Of a stretch of DNA of 64,000 nucleotides, positions 16,276 through 25,837 are shown one piece after another. Each line of letters opens with the position of its first letter. The stretch's first letter is position 1. The position numbers and the translations under genes were made by a program. A model generated the notes under the pieces. The model worked only from the letters and a program-made list of their open reading frames with translations, was not told the DNA's origin and did no database searches. This DNA comes from SIG299 sp045531955 (GTDB taxonomy: Bacteria > Bacillota > Clostridia > Lachnospirales > Lachnospiraceae). The stretch spans positions 1 through 64,000 of the forward strand of contig JAZSFC010000006.1 in assembly GCA_045531955.1 (NCBI GenBank), in the 5' to 3' direction.

Positions 16276-17781
16276 TTATTCTTCTCTTTCTTTATATGTA
16301 ACACAGAACTCCGTGAATTCTGCCGTATTTTGTCCTACTGCATACATCGCAAGAATTACACCGGTAAATCCCTCGGAAACTTCCTTCGAGACATATTTTG
16401 TTTGACCGCTTCCGAGATAAAATGCATCCTCCGATGTACCTTTTTCTGTTATCGGCTTTACACTAAAAGAATAACTTCCGCCGTCACAGCTGACATATAA
16501 ACGGGCCTTATGTGCCGAAAGCTTCTGTACCTTCTGCACCTGCTTTATTCCGCCAATATTGAGACGGAGTAATGCTTCATACCCATCTCCCGCTTTTCGG
16601 ACAGCTACTTCATAATGTTCGTTTTCACAAGAATATACCGTAATTCCAGCTTCACCGTCATCTATAGATACAGCCGCCTCCAAATTCATGTTAAACTCCC
16701 GTTGACGGATTCCCAAGAAGGTCGGGGATGCCACCTGATCCAAGGTAATATCAGTTCCATGTAATATTGCTTTATTTTCAAGAAGCTCGTAATTTTCCAA
16801 TGCAGGATGACGCAGATAGCACCACTCCGCATTCCAATTTGTATTTTCAAAATTATATTTTTCTTTTGGCGTCTGAAGAAAATCTCCCTTAATTTCATAG
16901 GAAGCATCCATGGTACCGTCATTTCCTACAGTAAACCAACCATCTTCACAGAACGTAACCGGAGCCATAAAGACTTCTCTTCCCAAAATATGATATGCTC
17001 TCCAAATATGTATCTGGCGGAAGCCAAGGCAAATCACATGCCAGTCGCCATACTTATCCTGAATCAAATCTCCATGGCCAACTCCCTGAATAATGTAAGG
17101 AGCTTTATTGCGGTTTGTTAATACCGGATTGTCCGGATAGTTTTCAAACGGTCCCCAGACAGAATCCGATTTTGCATAGGTTATCATATGTCCGTATTCC
17201 GTGCCGCCTTCTGCTGCCATGAGATAGTAGGTATCTCCGATATGATACATATGAGGGCTTTCTAAAAATCTTCCGCCGCTTCCTTTCCAAATGCATCTGC
17301 ACGACGAAATTTTCTTACCGGTAGCAATGTCAATTTCGCATTGTACCACGCCCCATTCACCATTATCGTCAGACCCGTTGCTCATAAAATATACTTTATC
17401 CCCATCAAACAACAAGGACGGATCAATACCGTTTTGTTCTACCGTAATCGGGTCCGACCATTCCCCGTAAATATCGTCCGTATACACATAGAAATTTTCA
17501 TGGGTGGTGTCGTTGGTGGTTACCATGTAAAAACGCCCGTTGTTGTAACGGATGGTAGGCGCAAATACACCACCGGAGCTGGCTATTTTCTCAAGCATTA
17601 CCTGAGACTTTCTTGTTAATACATGTCCGATTTGATGCCAGTTTACCAGATTCTCACTTTCAAACAAAGGTACTCCCGGAAAGTACTGAAAGGAACTGGA
17701 TACTAAATAATATTTCCCGTTAGCAAAACACACGCTTGGGTCAGGATAAAATCCTTTAATGATTGGATTTTTATATCTCAT
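16276..17781 (-). CDS. GH43 beta-xylosidase/alpha-L-arabinofuranosidase-like enzyme
   Basis: 501 residues. The N-terminal five-blade propeller shows the GH43 landmarks: NPIIKGFYPDPSVC with the catalytic-base Asp, NGIDPSLLFDGDKVYF with the pKa-modulating Asp, and FLESPHMYHIGDTYYLM with the general-acid Glu. A C-terminal beta-sandwich from ~310 (SPTFLGIRQREFNMNLEA...) is the accessory domain of the GH43_11/12-type enzymes. No signal peptide, so it works in the cytoplasm on imported xylo- or arabino-oligosaccharides. This is one of the genes showing the locus is not limited to mannan. Confidence 0.82.
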   Translation of the reverse strand: MRYKNPIIKGFYPDPSVCFANGKYYLVSSSFQYFPGVPLFESENLVNWHQIGHVLTRKSQVMLEKIASSGGVFAPTIRYNNGRFYMVTTNDTTHENFYVYTDDIYGEWSDPITVEQNGIDPSLLFDGDKVYFMSNGSDDNGEWGVVQCEIDIATGKKISSCRCIWKGSGGRFLESPHMYHIGDTYYLMAAEGGTEYGHMITYAKSDSVWGPFENYPDNPVLTNRNKAPYIIQGVGHGDLIQDKYGDWHVICLGFRQIHIWRAYHILGREVFMAPVTFCEDGWFTVGNDGTMDASYEIKGDFLQTPKEKYNFENTNWNAEWCYLRHPALENYELLENKAILHGTDITLDQVASPTFLGIRQREFNMNLEAAVSIDDGEAGITVYSCENEHYEVAVRKAGDGYEALLRLNIGGIKQVQKVQKLSAHKARLYVSCDGGSYSFSVKPITEKGTSEDAFYLGSGQTKYVSKEVSEGFTGVILAMYAVGQNTAEFTEFCVTYKEREE

Positions 17782-17791
17782 ATGACTCCTC

Positions 17792-17995
17792 CTATCGAAA
17801 CAGTGTACACTCCCCGCTGTCTCTGTAATACTGAATCAACCTCTCAATATCCTCACGCAGGCAGCCAAGCCTCTTTGCCAGGCAATCGATACAGAAAAAT
17901 TCCTCTGCATTCCGGAGCACCAGCTTGCGGTGAATTGCTATATCATCCGCAAGCAGCTCTGCCTCGCACTCTTTGCAGGTTTTGTAATTTGCCAT
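17792..17995 (-). CDS. Small zinc-ribbon-like protein, unknown function
   Basis: 67 residues with two Cys pairs, CKEC near the start and CIDC near residue 36, fitting a small zinc-binding treble-clef or ribbon. The remainder is helical and charged (CLREDIERLIQYYRDSGEC). Its ATG overlaps the GH27 stop (TAATG), and the GH43 start follows by ten bases, so it is firmly inside the operon and probably translationally coupled. Similar small Cys-rich proteins are seen in Clostridia glycan loci, but I do not know a function. A sensor or enzyme-assembly role is speculation. Confidence 0.65.
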   Translation of the reverse strand: MANYKTCKECEAELLADDIAIHRKLVLRNAEEFFCIDCLAKRLGCLREDIERLIQYYRDSGECTLFR

Positions 17996-19152
17996 TACTT
18001 CTTTACCACCTTGGCACGGAACACTAAGCAATCATGAGAAGGAATCTGTGCTGCATAGCGTTCCGTAAATGTTCCGATGGTTTTATGGAGGTGACAATCA
18101 TACAGTTCTAAGCCTCTGCCGGAGGACGTTGGCAGACCGATATCATAGAACTGCAGGGACATTTCACTGGTTTTATCACTGAAGTTAAACATGCCGATGG
18201 CATAATCACCGCCATGTAACGGTTTTACTAAAGCAAACACCTTTTCCGGATTGTTCCACTGGCGGATGCAATAAGGTCCGCGGCATTCGATATCCTGATT
18301 CAGTGCAATAATATCTGCATTGGTTAATATTTCCTTGGTTTCTGCAGACATCTTGCGTACATCACAGCCAATCATCAGCGGAGAATTTTTCATTGCCCAC
18401 AGAGCAAAGTGGGTTTTGTATTCGGTATCGGTACAGCCGCCTACCACCTTACCAAGCACTTCCGCGTTATCACCCTTACCGTGCATGCCGACTACCAGCA
18501 TATCCATATCATTATGGCAGTACACGCCGCTGTAGGCTTCATGGGTTAACTGGGATTCCACAATACCCTGAATGGACAACCAGTTGTCCTGGATGTCTCC
18601 GGTGGAACGGAACAGCTGGGCACCGGATTCCCTAATCCAGTTCAGAACACCATCGTTGCCCCAGTTACAAGCGGAGAATACAATGTCTCTGCCGCAGTTA
18701 CGGAGCGCCATGGCCATACGCTTATACAGATTCTCACCGTCTGCGCTTTTTGGCTTATAACAGTAATCATATTTTAAATAATCCACGCCCCATTCAGCGA
18801 AAGTTTCCGCATCCTCAAATTCATGCTCAAAACTGCCCGGATGTCCGGCACAGGTGTGGGTTCCGGCGCAGGAGTAAATACCAAACTTTAAGCCCTTGGA
18901 ATGGATGTAGTCTGCCACCGGCTTGATGCCGTTCGGGAACTTGTTTTTGTCCGGCACCAGTCTGCCGTTTTCGTCACGCTGCTTTTCGCTCCAGCAGTCA
19001 TCGATAACGATATATTCATAACCGGCATCCTTTAATCCGGTTTCCACAAAAGCATCTGCTGCGGTTTTAATCAGTTCTTCGTTAATATTCCAGCCAAAGG
19101 TATTCCAGGAATTCCAGCCCATCGGCGGGGTATGTGCTAAAGGTGTGTTCAT
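17995..19152 (-). CDS. GH27 alpha-galactosidase
   Basis: 385 residues. TPPMGWNSWNTFGWNI opens the barrel, IDDCWSEKQRDENGRL follows, the nucleophile is Asp129 in YLKYDYCY and the acid/base Asp186 in RSTGDIQDNW, as in known clan GH-D enzymes. The ~100-residue C-terminal beta-sandwich is present. No signal peptide. It removes alpha-1,6-galactose side groups from imported galactomannan oligosaccharides. A second, unrelated alpha-galactosidase (GH36) is at 58440, and the two may prefer different chain positions. The start follows GAGGAACGAAACTT. Some GH27 members are beta-L-arabinopyranosidases, but the context favours alpha-galactosidase. Confidence 0.92.
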   Translation of the reverse strand: MNTPLAHTPPMGWNSWNTFGWNINEELIKTAADAFVETGLKDAGYEYIVIDDCWSEKQRDENGRLVPDKNKFPNGIKPVADYIHSKGLKFGIYSCAGTHTCAGHPGSFEHEFEDAETFAEWGVDYLKYDYCYKPKSADGENLYKRMAMALRNCGRDIVFSACNWGNDGVLNWIRESGAQLFRSTGDIQDNWLSIQGIVESQLTHEAYSGVYCHNDMDMLVVGMHGKGDNAEVLGKVVGGCTDTEYKTHFALWAMKNSPLMIGCDVRKMSAETKEILTNADIIALNQDIECRGPYCIRQWNNPEKVFALVKPLHGGDYAIGMFNFSDKTSEMSLQFYDIGLPTSSGRGLELYDCHLHKTIGTFTERYAAQIPSHDCLVFRAKVVKK

Positions 19153-19187
19153 AAGTTTCGTTCCTCCTCAATCTTTATTACAATTTT

Positions 19188-20258
19188 TTAGTCAAACATT
19201 TTCGGCAGACCATTATACATAACAGCAATTACCGTATTTACATCATGACCACCGCCCGGATGAATACACTGATAGAAATTTCCGTCGGCAAAATTATCGC
19301 AATAAATAAATGTATCCGTCAGTTCTTTCATCGCATTAATCTGCGGTGTCAGATTCGGCTCTGCCATATCCCACTCCCCACAGCCGGAATAAATATAAAA
19401 ATCCTCACTTGTTTTTCCTGCTTCTTCGATTTTAGTCGCCAGATGAACGGCTGTCTGAAACGGTTTGCTTCCACCTGCTGTTCCACCCAGTGCCCAACAA
19501 TCCCCGCTCATCGGAAGGAAATAAGCAAACTCATCCAAACAATGTTCAAATACAGACCAGGTAGTCACTGCTCCCATGGAAAATCCGCCAAATGCCCGGT
19601 GTTGTCTGGAAGCTACTAACCCTTCCGGTGTTACATCTTCCGTATAGGTAGGATATTTTGTTTCAAATACCGGTATGATATCATTCATCAGTTCATAGTG
19701 AAAATCCAGACAGTTTTTTGTATCGTCCTTGCAGTATTCTGTATAGTATGAAACTGCACAAACAATCAGCGGTTCCATTTCTCCCTTTGCAATCATACTG
19801 TCAAACATGCGGGTCAAGCGGCTCACTCCACCCTCTCTGCCTAAAAACCACTTTGGAGAATCACTTCCTCCGTGCATTAAATATAATACATTGTACTTTG
19901 TTTCCGTATCATTTTCATCATAACCCGCCGGCAAATACACCAGTGCAGACTTTTGATAAACGGTTCCGTCATTGCTTTGATGGTTCTTGGTGTCATAGGT
20001 AAAGCTGACAACAGACCCTTTTGGCGCCCAATCATTATTTGTATAGTCCTCCGGCATCTTTTGATAAGAATTATCCGGATAAATTCTCTCTGTCATGGGC
20101 TCCTCCATTGATTCTTCTGTCGGAATCGGTGTTTCTGTTGCTACATTTTCTTCTAAAATACCGCTATCATCTGTATCCGGATTCTTTGTTTTTGAGATAC
20201 ATCCGCTACACAGAATCAACAGCACCATTGCTAAGGCAATGCCTCTTTTCTTTTTCAT
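19188..20258 (-). CDS. Lipoprotein CE1-type esterase (acetyl or feruloyl)
   Basis: 356 residues. Lipobox LCSGC (Cys20), acidic Thr/Glu linker to ~60, then an alpha/beta-hydrolase: VLYLMHGGSDSPKWFLG (oxyanion strand), GGFSMGAVTTW (nucleophile Ser), and CIHPGGGHDVNTVI (catalytic His). This matches the CE1 family of XynZ-type feruloyl and acetylxylan esterases. It is cell-surface anchored. First gene of the twelve-gene operon running to 7151, just behind a predicted promoter and divergent from an AraC regulator. Substrate (feruloyl or acetyl groups on xylan or mannan) cannot be decided here. Confidence 0.8.
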   Translation of the reverse strand: MKKKRGIALAMVLLILCSGCISKTKNPDTDDSGILEENVATETPIPTEESMEEPMTERIYPDNSYQKMPEDYTNNDWAPKGSVVSFTYDTKNHQSNDGTVYQKSALVYLPAGYDENDTETKYNVLYLMHGGSDSPKWFLGREGGVSRLTRMFDSMIAKGEMEPLIVCAVSYYTEYCKDDTKNCLDFHYELMNDIIPVFETKYPTYTEDVTPEGLVASRQHRAFGGFSMGAVTTWSVFEHCLDEFAYFLPMSGDCWALGGTAGGSKPFQTAVHLATKIEEAGKTSEDFYIYSGCGEWDMAEPNLTPQINAMKELTDTFIYCDNFADGNFYQCIHPGGGHDVNTVIAVMYNGLPKMFD

Positions 20259-20297
20259 TAATTACTTCCCCCATATTTGATAAATTTTTCTATGCTT

Positions 20298-20326
20298 AGC
20301 ATATCATTTTTGTATTTTCACTTCAA
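20298..20326 (-). promoter_or_regulatory. Predicted promoter of the 20258-7151 operon
   Basis: Minus strand TTGAAG (20326-20321), 17 bases, TATGCT (20303-20298) with a TG extended element. Each box has two mismatches, as expected for an activator-dependent promoter. The AraC gene at 20516 diverges; its own minus 10 is TATAAT at 20469-20474 with only a weak minus 35. Confidence 0.5.
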
Positions 20327-20515
20327 TTTCAAATTCTGAACATTCCTTTTCCCTCATGTTAAAAATTCAAAAGTTTATTTTACAAAATCCCTTTATTCCC
20401 TACTTTTTCTGCAAATCTATCTATGTTCATAATTCAAAATTCATCTAGGCAAACTCTGGGGTTTATGGTATAATTTTCTTAAGATTTTTATCGTCTTTCA
20501 GAAAGGAGGAACCGC

Positions 20516-21352
20516 ATGCCTGTAAACCAAAGCATTTATCCGAATAATCCCCAGGTACGCCAACTCCCTCTCTATCTTGTCGGTATCGGCGGAAGCGAAT
20601 ATCAGGGACATGTCCTCCGTCCGGAAGGCTATTACTGGAATCAGATTTTATACAGTGCCAAAGGACAAGGTTTCCTAAAGGTTGATAATAACACCGTTAC
20701 CTTATCTGAGGGCTGGTTTTTCTTTCTTCCAAACGGCATTCCACACGAATATTATCCCCTCAGCAAAACCTGGGAAGTGCGATGGGTCGTATTCGACGGA
20801 TACGCATGGCCGCAAATTGCCAAAGAATTAGGGCTGACACATCCCGTATATATCAAATCGGAAGACATCAGCACAATGGAAAAACTCTATAATAAAATGT
20901 TTGTTGCCCAAAAAACAGACAAGCTTTTCGGTGACTATACCTGCTCCGGTCTGATATATGACTATCTTTTAGAATTTCACCGACAGGTTTCCACTATGAA
21001 TACAAGTAACGGTGTCAAGCGAAGCGAATTGCTGATGCCGGTACTGAATTACATTGATGACCATTTTTACGAAGATTTTTCCATGACTGTCCTGGCAGAA
21101 TTAGCCGGGGTCTCTTCCCAACATTTGTGCCGGATTTTTAGAGAAACCATGCATATGAGACCAACGGAATATTTAACTTACCGGCGTCTTGGGGAAGCAA
21201 AAAATTTATTGCGCCACACCGACACTCCGGTTGCGGAAATCGGCAACAGCTGCGGGTTTCCTGATGCAGGTTATTTCAGCACAGTTTTTAAGCGGTACGA
21301 GGGAATGACCCCGGCCGAATATCGAAAAAATACAAATCACAAACAAAATTAG
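20516..21352 (+). CDS. AraC-family transcriptional regulator
   Basis: 278 residues. N-terminal cupin sensing domain (GYYWNQILYSAKGQGFL, WFFFLPNGIPHEYYPL) and a C-terminal double helix-turn-helix (VLAELAGVSSQHLCRIFRE, then IGNSCGFPDAGYFSTVFKRYEGMTPAEYRK). Start ATG has AAAGGAGG upstream. It diverges from the twelve-gene glycan operon and is followed ten bases later by GH95, so it probably activates both in response to an oligosaccharide. Effector unknown. Confidence 0.88.
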   Translation: MPVNQSIYPNNPQVRQLPLYLVGIGGSEYQGHVLRPEGYYWNQILYSAKGQGFLKVDNNTVTLSEGWFFFLPNGIPHEYYPLSKTWEVRWVVFDGYAWPQIAKELGLTHPVYIKSEDISTMEKLYNKMFVAQKTDKLFGDYTCSGLIYDYLLEFHRQVSTMNTSNGVKRSELLMPVLNYIDDHFYEDFSMTVLAELAGVSSQHLCRIFRETMHMRPTEYLTYRRLGEAKNLLRHTDTPVAEIGNSCGFPDAGYFSTVFKRYEGMTPAEYRKNTNHKQN

Positions 21353-21362
21353 GAGGCATACC

Positions 21363-23609
21363 ATGAGAACAATTTGGTTTAACAAACCTGCAGGCATCTG
21401 GGAAGAAGCCCTGCCTCTCGGCAACGGCAAACTGGGCGCCATGATTTACGGCGGCACTGTCCGCGACCAAATCGCATTAAACGAAGAAACCATGTGGTCC
21501 GGCGGCTACACTGACCGTAACAATCCGGACGCCAAGGAAGCCCTGCCAAAGGTCCGCAAACTTATTTTAGAAGGTAAAATTTCCGAAGCAGAGGAACTGA
21601 TGCAGCTTGCCTTTGCCGGCTGTCCAAACGACATGCGGGTATATCAGACCCTGGGCGATTTGATGATTGACCAGAAGGACCCGGGAGAAATTTTAGAATA
21701 CCGCCGAGAATTAGATTTAAATACTGCTGTGTGCACTACCTCCTACCGCACCGCAGATACTACCTATGAAAAAGAATATTTTATTTCTGCTCCGGCAAAC
21801 TTATTGGTTATCCACATGAAAGCTACCGGCGCCAAAAAGCTGAATTTCCAGGCAAAAATGGAGCGTTGGCATTTCTTCGGAGGCACCATGCGTACAAACG
21901 ATAATGGTGTGGCTTTATGGGGCAAACTGGCGGATGACGGCCTAAACTTCTATACCAAGGTTACCGGCACCGCAAAAGGCGGCAAGCTCTACGCTATGGG
22001 ACGCTCCCTTATTGCTGAAGATGCGGATGAAGTAACCTTATATTACTGCGCTGCCACCGACTTTTGGGGTGAGGAGCCAGAAGCCTATGTAAGCAAAAAG
22101 CTTGCTGACGGCATGGCAAAAGGCTATGAAGAGTTAAAGGAAGAGCATATTGCTGAATACAAGAGCTATTTTGACAGAGTAAAATTAGAGCTTTACAGCA
22201 AAGAGGAACTAAGCAAAGGAACCGCCAAGCTGGCCGCCATCGCTGACGGCGCTTTCACTAAGGCAGAGACACTTTCCACCGGCGAGCTGTTAGAAAGCGT
22301 GAAAAACGGTGAAATCCCAAGTGCCCTGGTGGAAACTTACTTCGACTTTGGCCGTTACCTGTTGATATCCTCCAGCCGTCCGGGCACCTTACCAGCCAAT
22401 CTGCAAGGTATCTGGTGTAAGGATTTTACTCCGCCGTGGGGAAGTAAATACACCATCAACATCAACGCCCAGATGAACTACTGGCCGGCAGAAACCTGTA
22501 ACCTGTCGGAGTGTCATACCGCACTGCTTGACCACATCAAGCGCATGGTAGAACATGGCCGCACCACTGCAGAAAAAATGTACGGCTGTCGTGGCTTTGT
22601 AGCCCACCACAACACCGATATCTGGGGCGACACCGCACCGCAGGATTTATGGATTCCGGGCACTTACTGGGTAATGGGCGCCGCATGGCTTTGTACCCAC
22701 CAGTGGACCCACTACGTATATACACAAGATAAGGAATTCTTACAGGATGCTTTCCCTATTATGAGAGAAGCTGCCCTGTTCTTTATCGACTTTATGATAG
22801 AGCACGAAGGATATCTCGTTACCTGCCCATCCGTTTCTCCGGAAAACACCTTTATTCTCCCAAGCGGAGAACGTGGTTGCAACTCCGCCGGTGTTACCAT
22901 GGACAACCAAATTTTACGTGACTTATTTACCCAATGCATTGAAGCTGCAAAAATCCTCGGTGTGGAAGATGAACTGAACGATAAAATCAAATACCAGCTC
23001 TCCCGTCTGCGCCCGACCCAGATTGCATCTAATGGAACGCTGATGGAATGGGATAAGGAATACGAAGAAGCAGAACCGGGACACCGCCATATTTCCCATC
23101 TGTTTGGCTTATATCCATCCAACCAGATTACCTTGGAGGGAACACCGGAACTCACCGCTGCTGCGGAAAAAACATTGGAGCGCCGCCTCTCTATGGGTGG
23201 CGGACATACCGGCTGGAGCTGTGCATGGATTATTAACCTGTATGCCCGCCTGCAAAAGAGCGACAAGGTATACGATACCTTAAAGAAATTATTTAGCAAC
23301 TCCACCTTAAGCAACCTCTTTGACAACCATCCGCCGTTCCAGATTGACGGAAACTTCGGCGCTACTGCTGCCATCGTAGAAATGCTGGTTCAGACAAGAA
23401 ACGGCAAGGTATTTTTACTCCCTGCCCTGCCAAAGCAGTGGCCAAACGGCCGTATCGAAGGCGTGAGACTGCCGGGCAACGCAGAAGCAACTCTTGCCTG
23501 GAATGATGGTAAGGTAACGGAATTTGTGGTTACTACAAGCAACCGGGAATGGTATGCGGAAGTATTTGAAAACGGGGACTCATATCCGTTAAAGATTGTG
23601 TATAAATAG
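21363..23609 (+). CDS. GH95 alpha-L-fucosidase/alpha-L-galactosidase
   Basis: 748 residues. N-terminal beta domain begins with WFNKPAGIWEEALPLGNGKLGAM and LNEETMWSG, the classic GH95 opening. The (alpha/alpha)6 catalytic part has NINAQMNYWPAE (Asn pair that assists the general base), HRHISHLFGLYP and DGNFGATAAIVEML. No signal peptide, so intracellular. GH95 enzymes remove alpha-1,2-fucose or L-galactose, for instance from xyloglucan side chains. Together with the facing GH31 alpha-xylosidase this points to xyloglucan oligosaccharide breakdown. It is co-transcribed with AraC (ten-base gap). Confidence 0.9.
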   Translation: MRTIWFNKPAGIWEEALPLGNGKLGAMIYGGTVRDQIALNEETMWSGGYTDRNNPDAKEALPKVRKLILEGKISEAEELMQLAFAGCPNDMRVYQTLGDLMIDQKDPGEILEYRRELDLNTAVCTTSYRTADTTYEKEYFISAPANLLVIHMKATGAKKLNFQAKMERWHFFGGTMRTNDNGVALWGKLADDGLNFYTKVTGTAKGGKLYAMGRSLIAEDADEVTLYYCAATDFWGEEPEAYVSKKLADGMAKGYEELKEEHIAEYKSYFDRVKLELYSKEELSKGTAKLAAIADGAFTKAETLSTGELLESVKNGEIPSALVETYFDFGRYLLISSSRPGTLPANLQGIWCKDFTPPWGSKYTININAQMNYWPAETCNLSECHTALLDHIKRMVEHGRTTAEKMYGCRGFVAHHNTDIWGDTAPQDLWIPGTYWVMGAAWLCTHQWTHYVYTQDKEFLQDAFPIMREAALFFIDFMIEHEGYLVTCPSVSPENTFILPSGERGCNSAGVTMDNQILRDLFTQCIEAAKILGVEDELNDKIKYQLSRLRPTQIASNGTLMEWDKEYEEAEPGHRHISHLFGLYPSNQITLEGTPELTAAAEKTLERRLSMGGGHTGWSCAWIINLYARLQKSDKVYDTLKKLFSNSTLSNLFDNHPPFQIDGNFGATAAIVEMLVQTRNGKVFLLPALPKQWPNGRIEGVRLPGNAEATLAWNDGKVTEFVVTTSNREWYAEVFENGDSYPLKIVYK

Positions 23610-23625
23610 AATATCCCTAAAAAGC

Positions 23626-23661
23626 AAAAGGAGAATTGCCCCATCGCAATTCTCCTTTTTT
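23626..23661. terminator. Bidirectional terminator between GH95 and GH31
   Basis: Perfect AAAAGGAGAATTG / CAATTCTCCTTTT stem with an eight-base loop, A-run on the left and T-run on the right. It serves both convergent genes. Confidence 0.85.
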
Positions 23662-23667
23662 AGTCGC

Positions 23668-25647
23668 TTATTCAAACACAGTCAATACTTCACTGCCCTC
23701 TTTTACAAAGGCAATGTACTCATTTAATTCCGCATGAACCGTTACCCACTGACCGCCGGTGTAAGTCTGCTTATCCTTGGTGAGAATCCAGTTACCCTTT
23801 GGAAGGTATACCTTACGTTCCACACTGTCTTTTTCCATAATCGGCGCAAACAGAATATCTTCGCCATACAGGTACTGGTCTTCTAAGGTGTAACATACTT
23901 CATCCTCATGGAAATCAAAGAACATCGGACGCATTACCGGTGCGCCAGTTGCACTTGCGGCATCCATACATTTTATGGTATATGGTTTTAACTTTTCTCT
24001 GGTTTCGATTAACTTTTTGATTGTAACATAATTTTCCTCACCGAAGCACCAGATTTCATTCGGGCCGCCGCTGCGCTCAATAATACCCGGATTTGGTTCC
24101 GGCTGATTCTTGGTACGGATTCTGGAACCGTGCAGACGCATAATCGGAGAGAAGAGCCCGAACTGGAACCATCGCACCAGCAATTTACGGAATTCTTCAT
24201 CGTCCGGATTCCCGTTAAAGAAACCGCCGATGTCGCTATTCCACCACGGAATGCCGCACATACCCATGGAAAGACCGCTGGTTACGCTCTGACGCAACGC
24301 CCGCCAATCAGACTGGATGTCTCCGTTCCAAACCGCCGCACCATACTTCTGGCTGCCCGGATACGCTGCACGGGTTAAGGAAATAATTTCGGTTTCCCCT
24401 GCTTCCTGCAGGCCTTCATACAGCATCTTTACATAGTAATACGGGTATAACATGGCAGTCTGGGCACCGTTACCGAGATAGAACTTTAAGTGCCCGAACT
24501 GCTGCGGATGCACCTCCGGCTCCGCCTCATCCAGCCAGAAGCTGTGAATACCGTAGTCGTAATAATTTTTCTTGATTTTCTCCCAGACAAACTTTCTTGT
24601 TTCCGGATTCATCGGGTCGATAAAAGTCTGTTGGCCATAGAAATTAAAGGTACCGAACTGGCCGTTTTCCGTGCGCACCAGCATATTGGCTTCGTTCATT
24701 TCGTTATAGTTTTCACTATTTGGATTGATGGTCGGCCAAATGGATACAATCGGCTTGATACCCAATTCCTTTAATTCATCGCACATTGCCTTTGGATCCG
24801 GCCAGTATTTCGGGTCAAACTTCCACTCACCCTGCTCGGTCCAATGGAAATAATCTATTACAATGGCATCAATCGGAATACCCCGCTTTTTATATTCTCT
24901 TGCCACACTGAGCAGTTCTTCCTGGCTTTCGTAACGGAGCTTACACTGCCAGAATCCCGCTGCCCATGCCGGGAATTTAGAAGCATAACCGGTAAGGTCT
25001 GCATAGGTTTTCATAACATCTGCCGGAGTATCTCCGGTGAAGATCAGGTAATCTGCCTGATACGCGCTGTCACTGCACCAAAGGGTACGGTTGCGTGTGG
25101 TCTCGCAGCGGCCCGGTGCCGGACTGTTCCAGAAAAAGCCGTAGCCTAAAGAAGAATACACAAACGGCAGCGTAGACTTTGTATTATAATGCAACAGACT
25201 GCAGGTACTGCCCTTCCGGTCAAAGGCATCCTCACACTCCTGACCAAGGCCGTAGAAGTGTTCTCCTTCGTTTGCTTCAAAAATGACACGGATGGCATAG
25301 TTATCGCCCTCGGTATGGACATAATCGTTGACGTAATCTGCTTCCTGTTTTCTCTTTAAAATCAACTTGCCTTTTCTATAATAACTGATGACACCGCCAT
25401 ACCATGGAAATCCTGCTTCAATGACTGCCTTTACATCCCCGTTGGTAATACTGGCAACCTTTTCATCTCCTTCTATCTTGCAATCACTTTCCGTCGCCGG
25501 AGGAAGCAGCGTCCAATTTTCCTCCGATATTTTGTTGTTTCTTGTCATACGGCAGCGCAAACAATTCTTGCCGTACGGTTCAATGACTACCAGCTCATCT
25601 CTTCTTTGAAAAACAAGCCTGTCTTTTTCCAATACAATTTTGCCCAT
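23668..25647 (-). CDS. GH31 alpha-xylosidase (possible alpha-glucosidase)
   Basis: 659 residues, cytoplasmic. N-terminal beta-sandwich (GEHFYGLGQECEDAF), then barrel with PAWAAGFWQCKLRY, nucleophile Asp373 in FWLDEAEPE and acid/base Asp443 in WNGDIQSDW, then C-terminal sheets. The FWLDEAEPE and WNGDIQSDW forms are those of YicI-like alpha-xylosidases rather than of alpha-glucosidases. It would remove alpha-1,6-xylose from xyloglucan oligosaccharides. It stands alone on the minus strand, divergent from the AraC gene at 25838. Confidence 0.85.
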   Translation of the reverse strand: MGKIVLEKDRLVFQRRDELVVIEPYGKNCLRCRMTRNNKISEENWTLLPPATESDCKIEGDEKVASITNGDVKAVIEAGFPWYGGVISYYRKGKLILKRKQEADYVNDYVHTEGDNYAIRVIFEANEGEHFYGLGQECEDAFDRKGSTCSLLHYNTKSTLPFVYSSLGYGFFWNSPAPGRCETTRNRTLWCSDSAYQADYLIFTGDTPADVMKTYADLTGYASKFPAWAAGFWQCKLRYESQEELLSVAREYKKRGIPIDAIVIDYFHWTEQGEWKFDPKYWPDPKAMCDELKELGIKPIVSIWPTINPNSENYNEMNEANMLVRTENGQFGTFNFYGQQTFIDPMNPETRKFVWEKIKKNYYDYGIHSFWLDEAEPEVHPQQFGHLKFYLGNGAQTAMLYPYYYVKMLYEGLQEAGETEIISLTRAAYPGSQKYGAAVWNGDIQSDWRALRQSVTSGLSMGMCGIPWWNSDIGGFFNGNPDDEEFRKLLVRWFQFGLFSPIMRLHGSRIRTKNQPEPNPGIIERSGGPNEIWCFGEENYVTIKKLIETREKLKPYTIKCMDAASATGAPVMRPMFFDFHEDEVCYTLEDQYLYGEDILFAPIMEKDSVERKVYLPKGNWILTKDKQTYTGGQWVTVHAELNEYIAFVKEGSEVLTVFE

Positions 25648-25837
25648 GATACTACACCTCTCTGAATCGTCACATTACGAATTTATTTCCTGTTACAATT
25701 TAAGTATAGCAGTTCTTTTCCCTGAATACTTTTCTTTTTCTAACAATATCTGATACTATATTGATGTTTTAGAAAATATGTGCTACTCTTTATTTAACGC
25801 GATTTTGCTTATTTAAAGCCACTTATGGGAGGATTTT

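Noticed and set aside
22712..23374. 220-codon minus-strand frame inside GH95
   Set aside because: Lies wholly within the conserved GH95 catalytic domain on the opposite strand and has no protein-like features.
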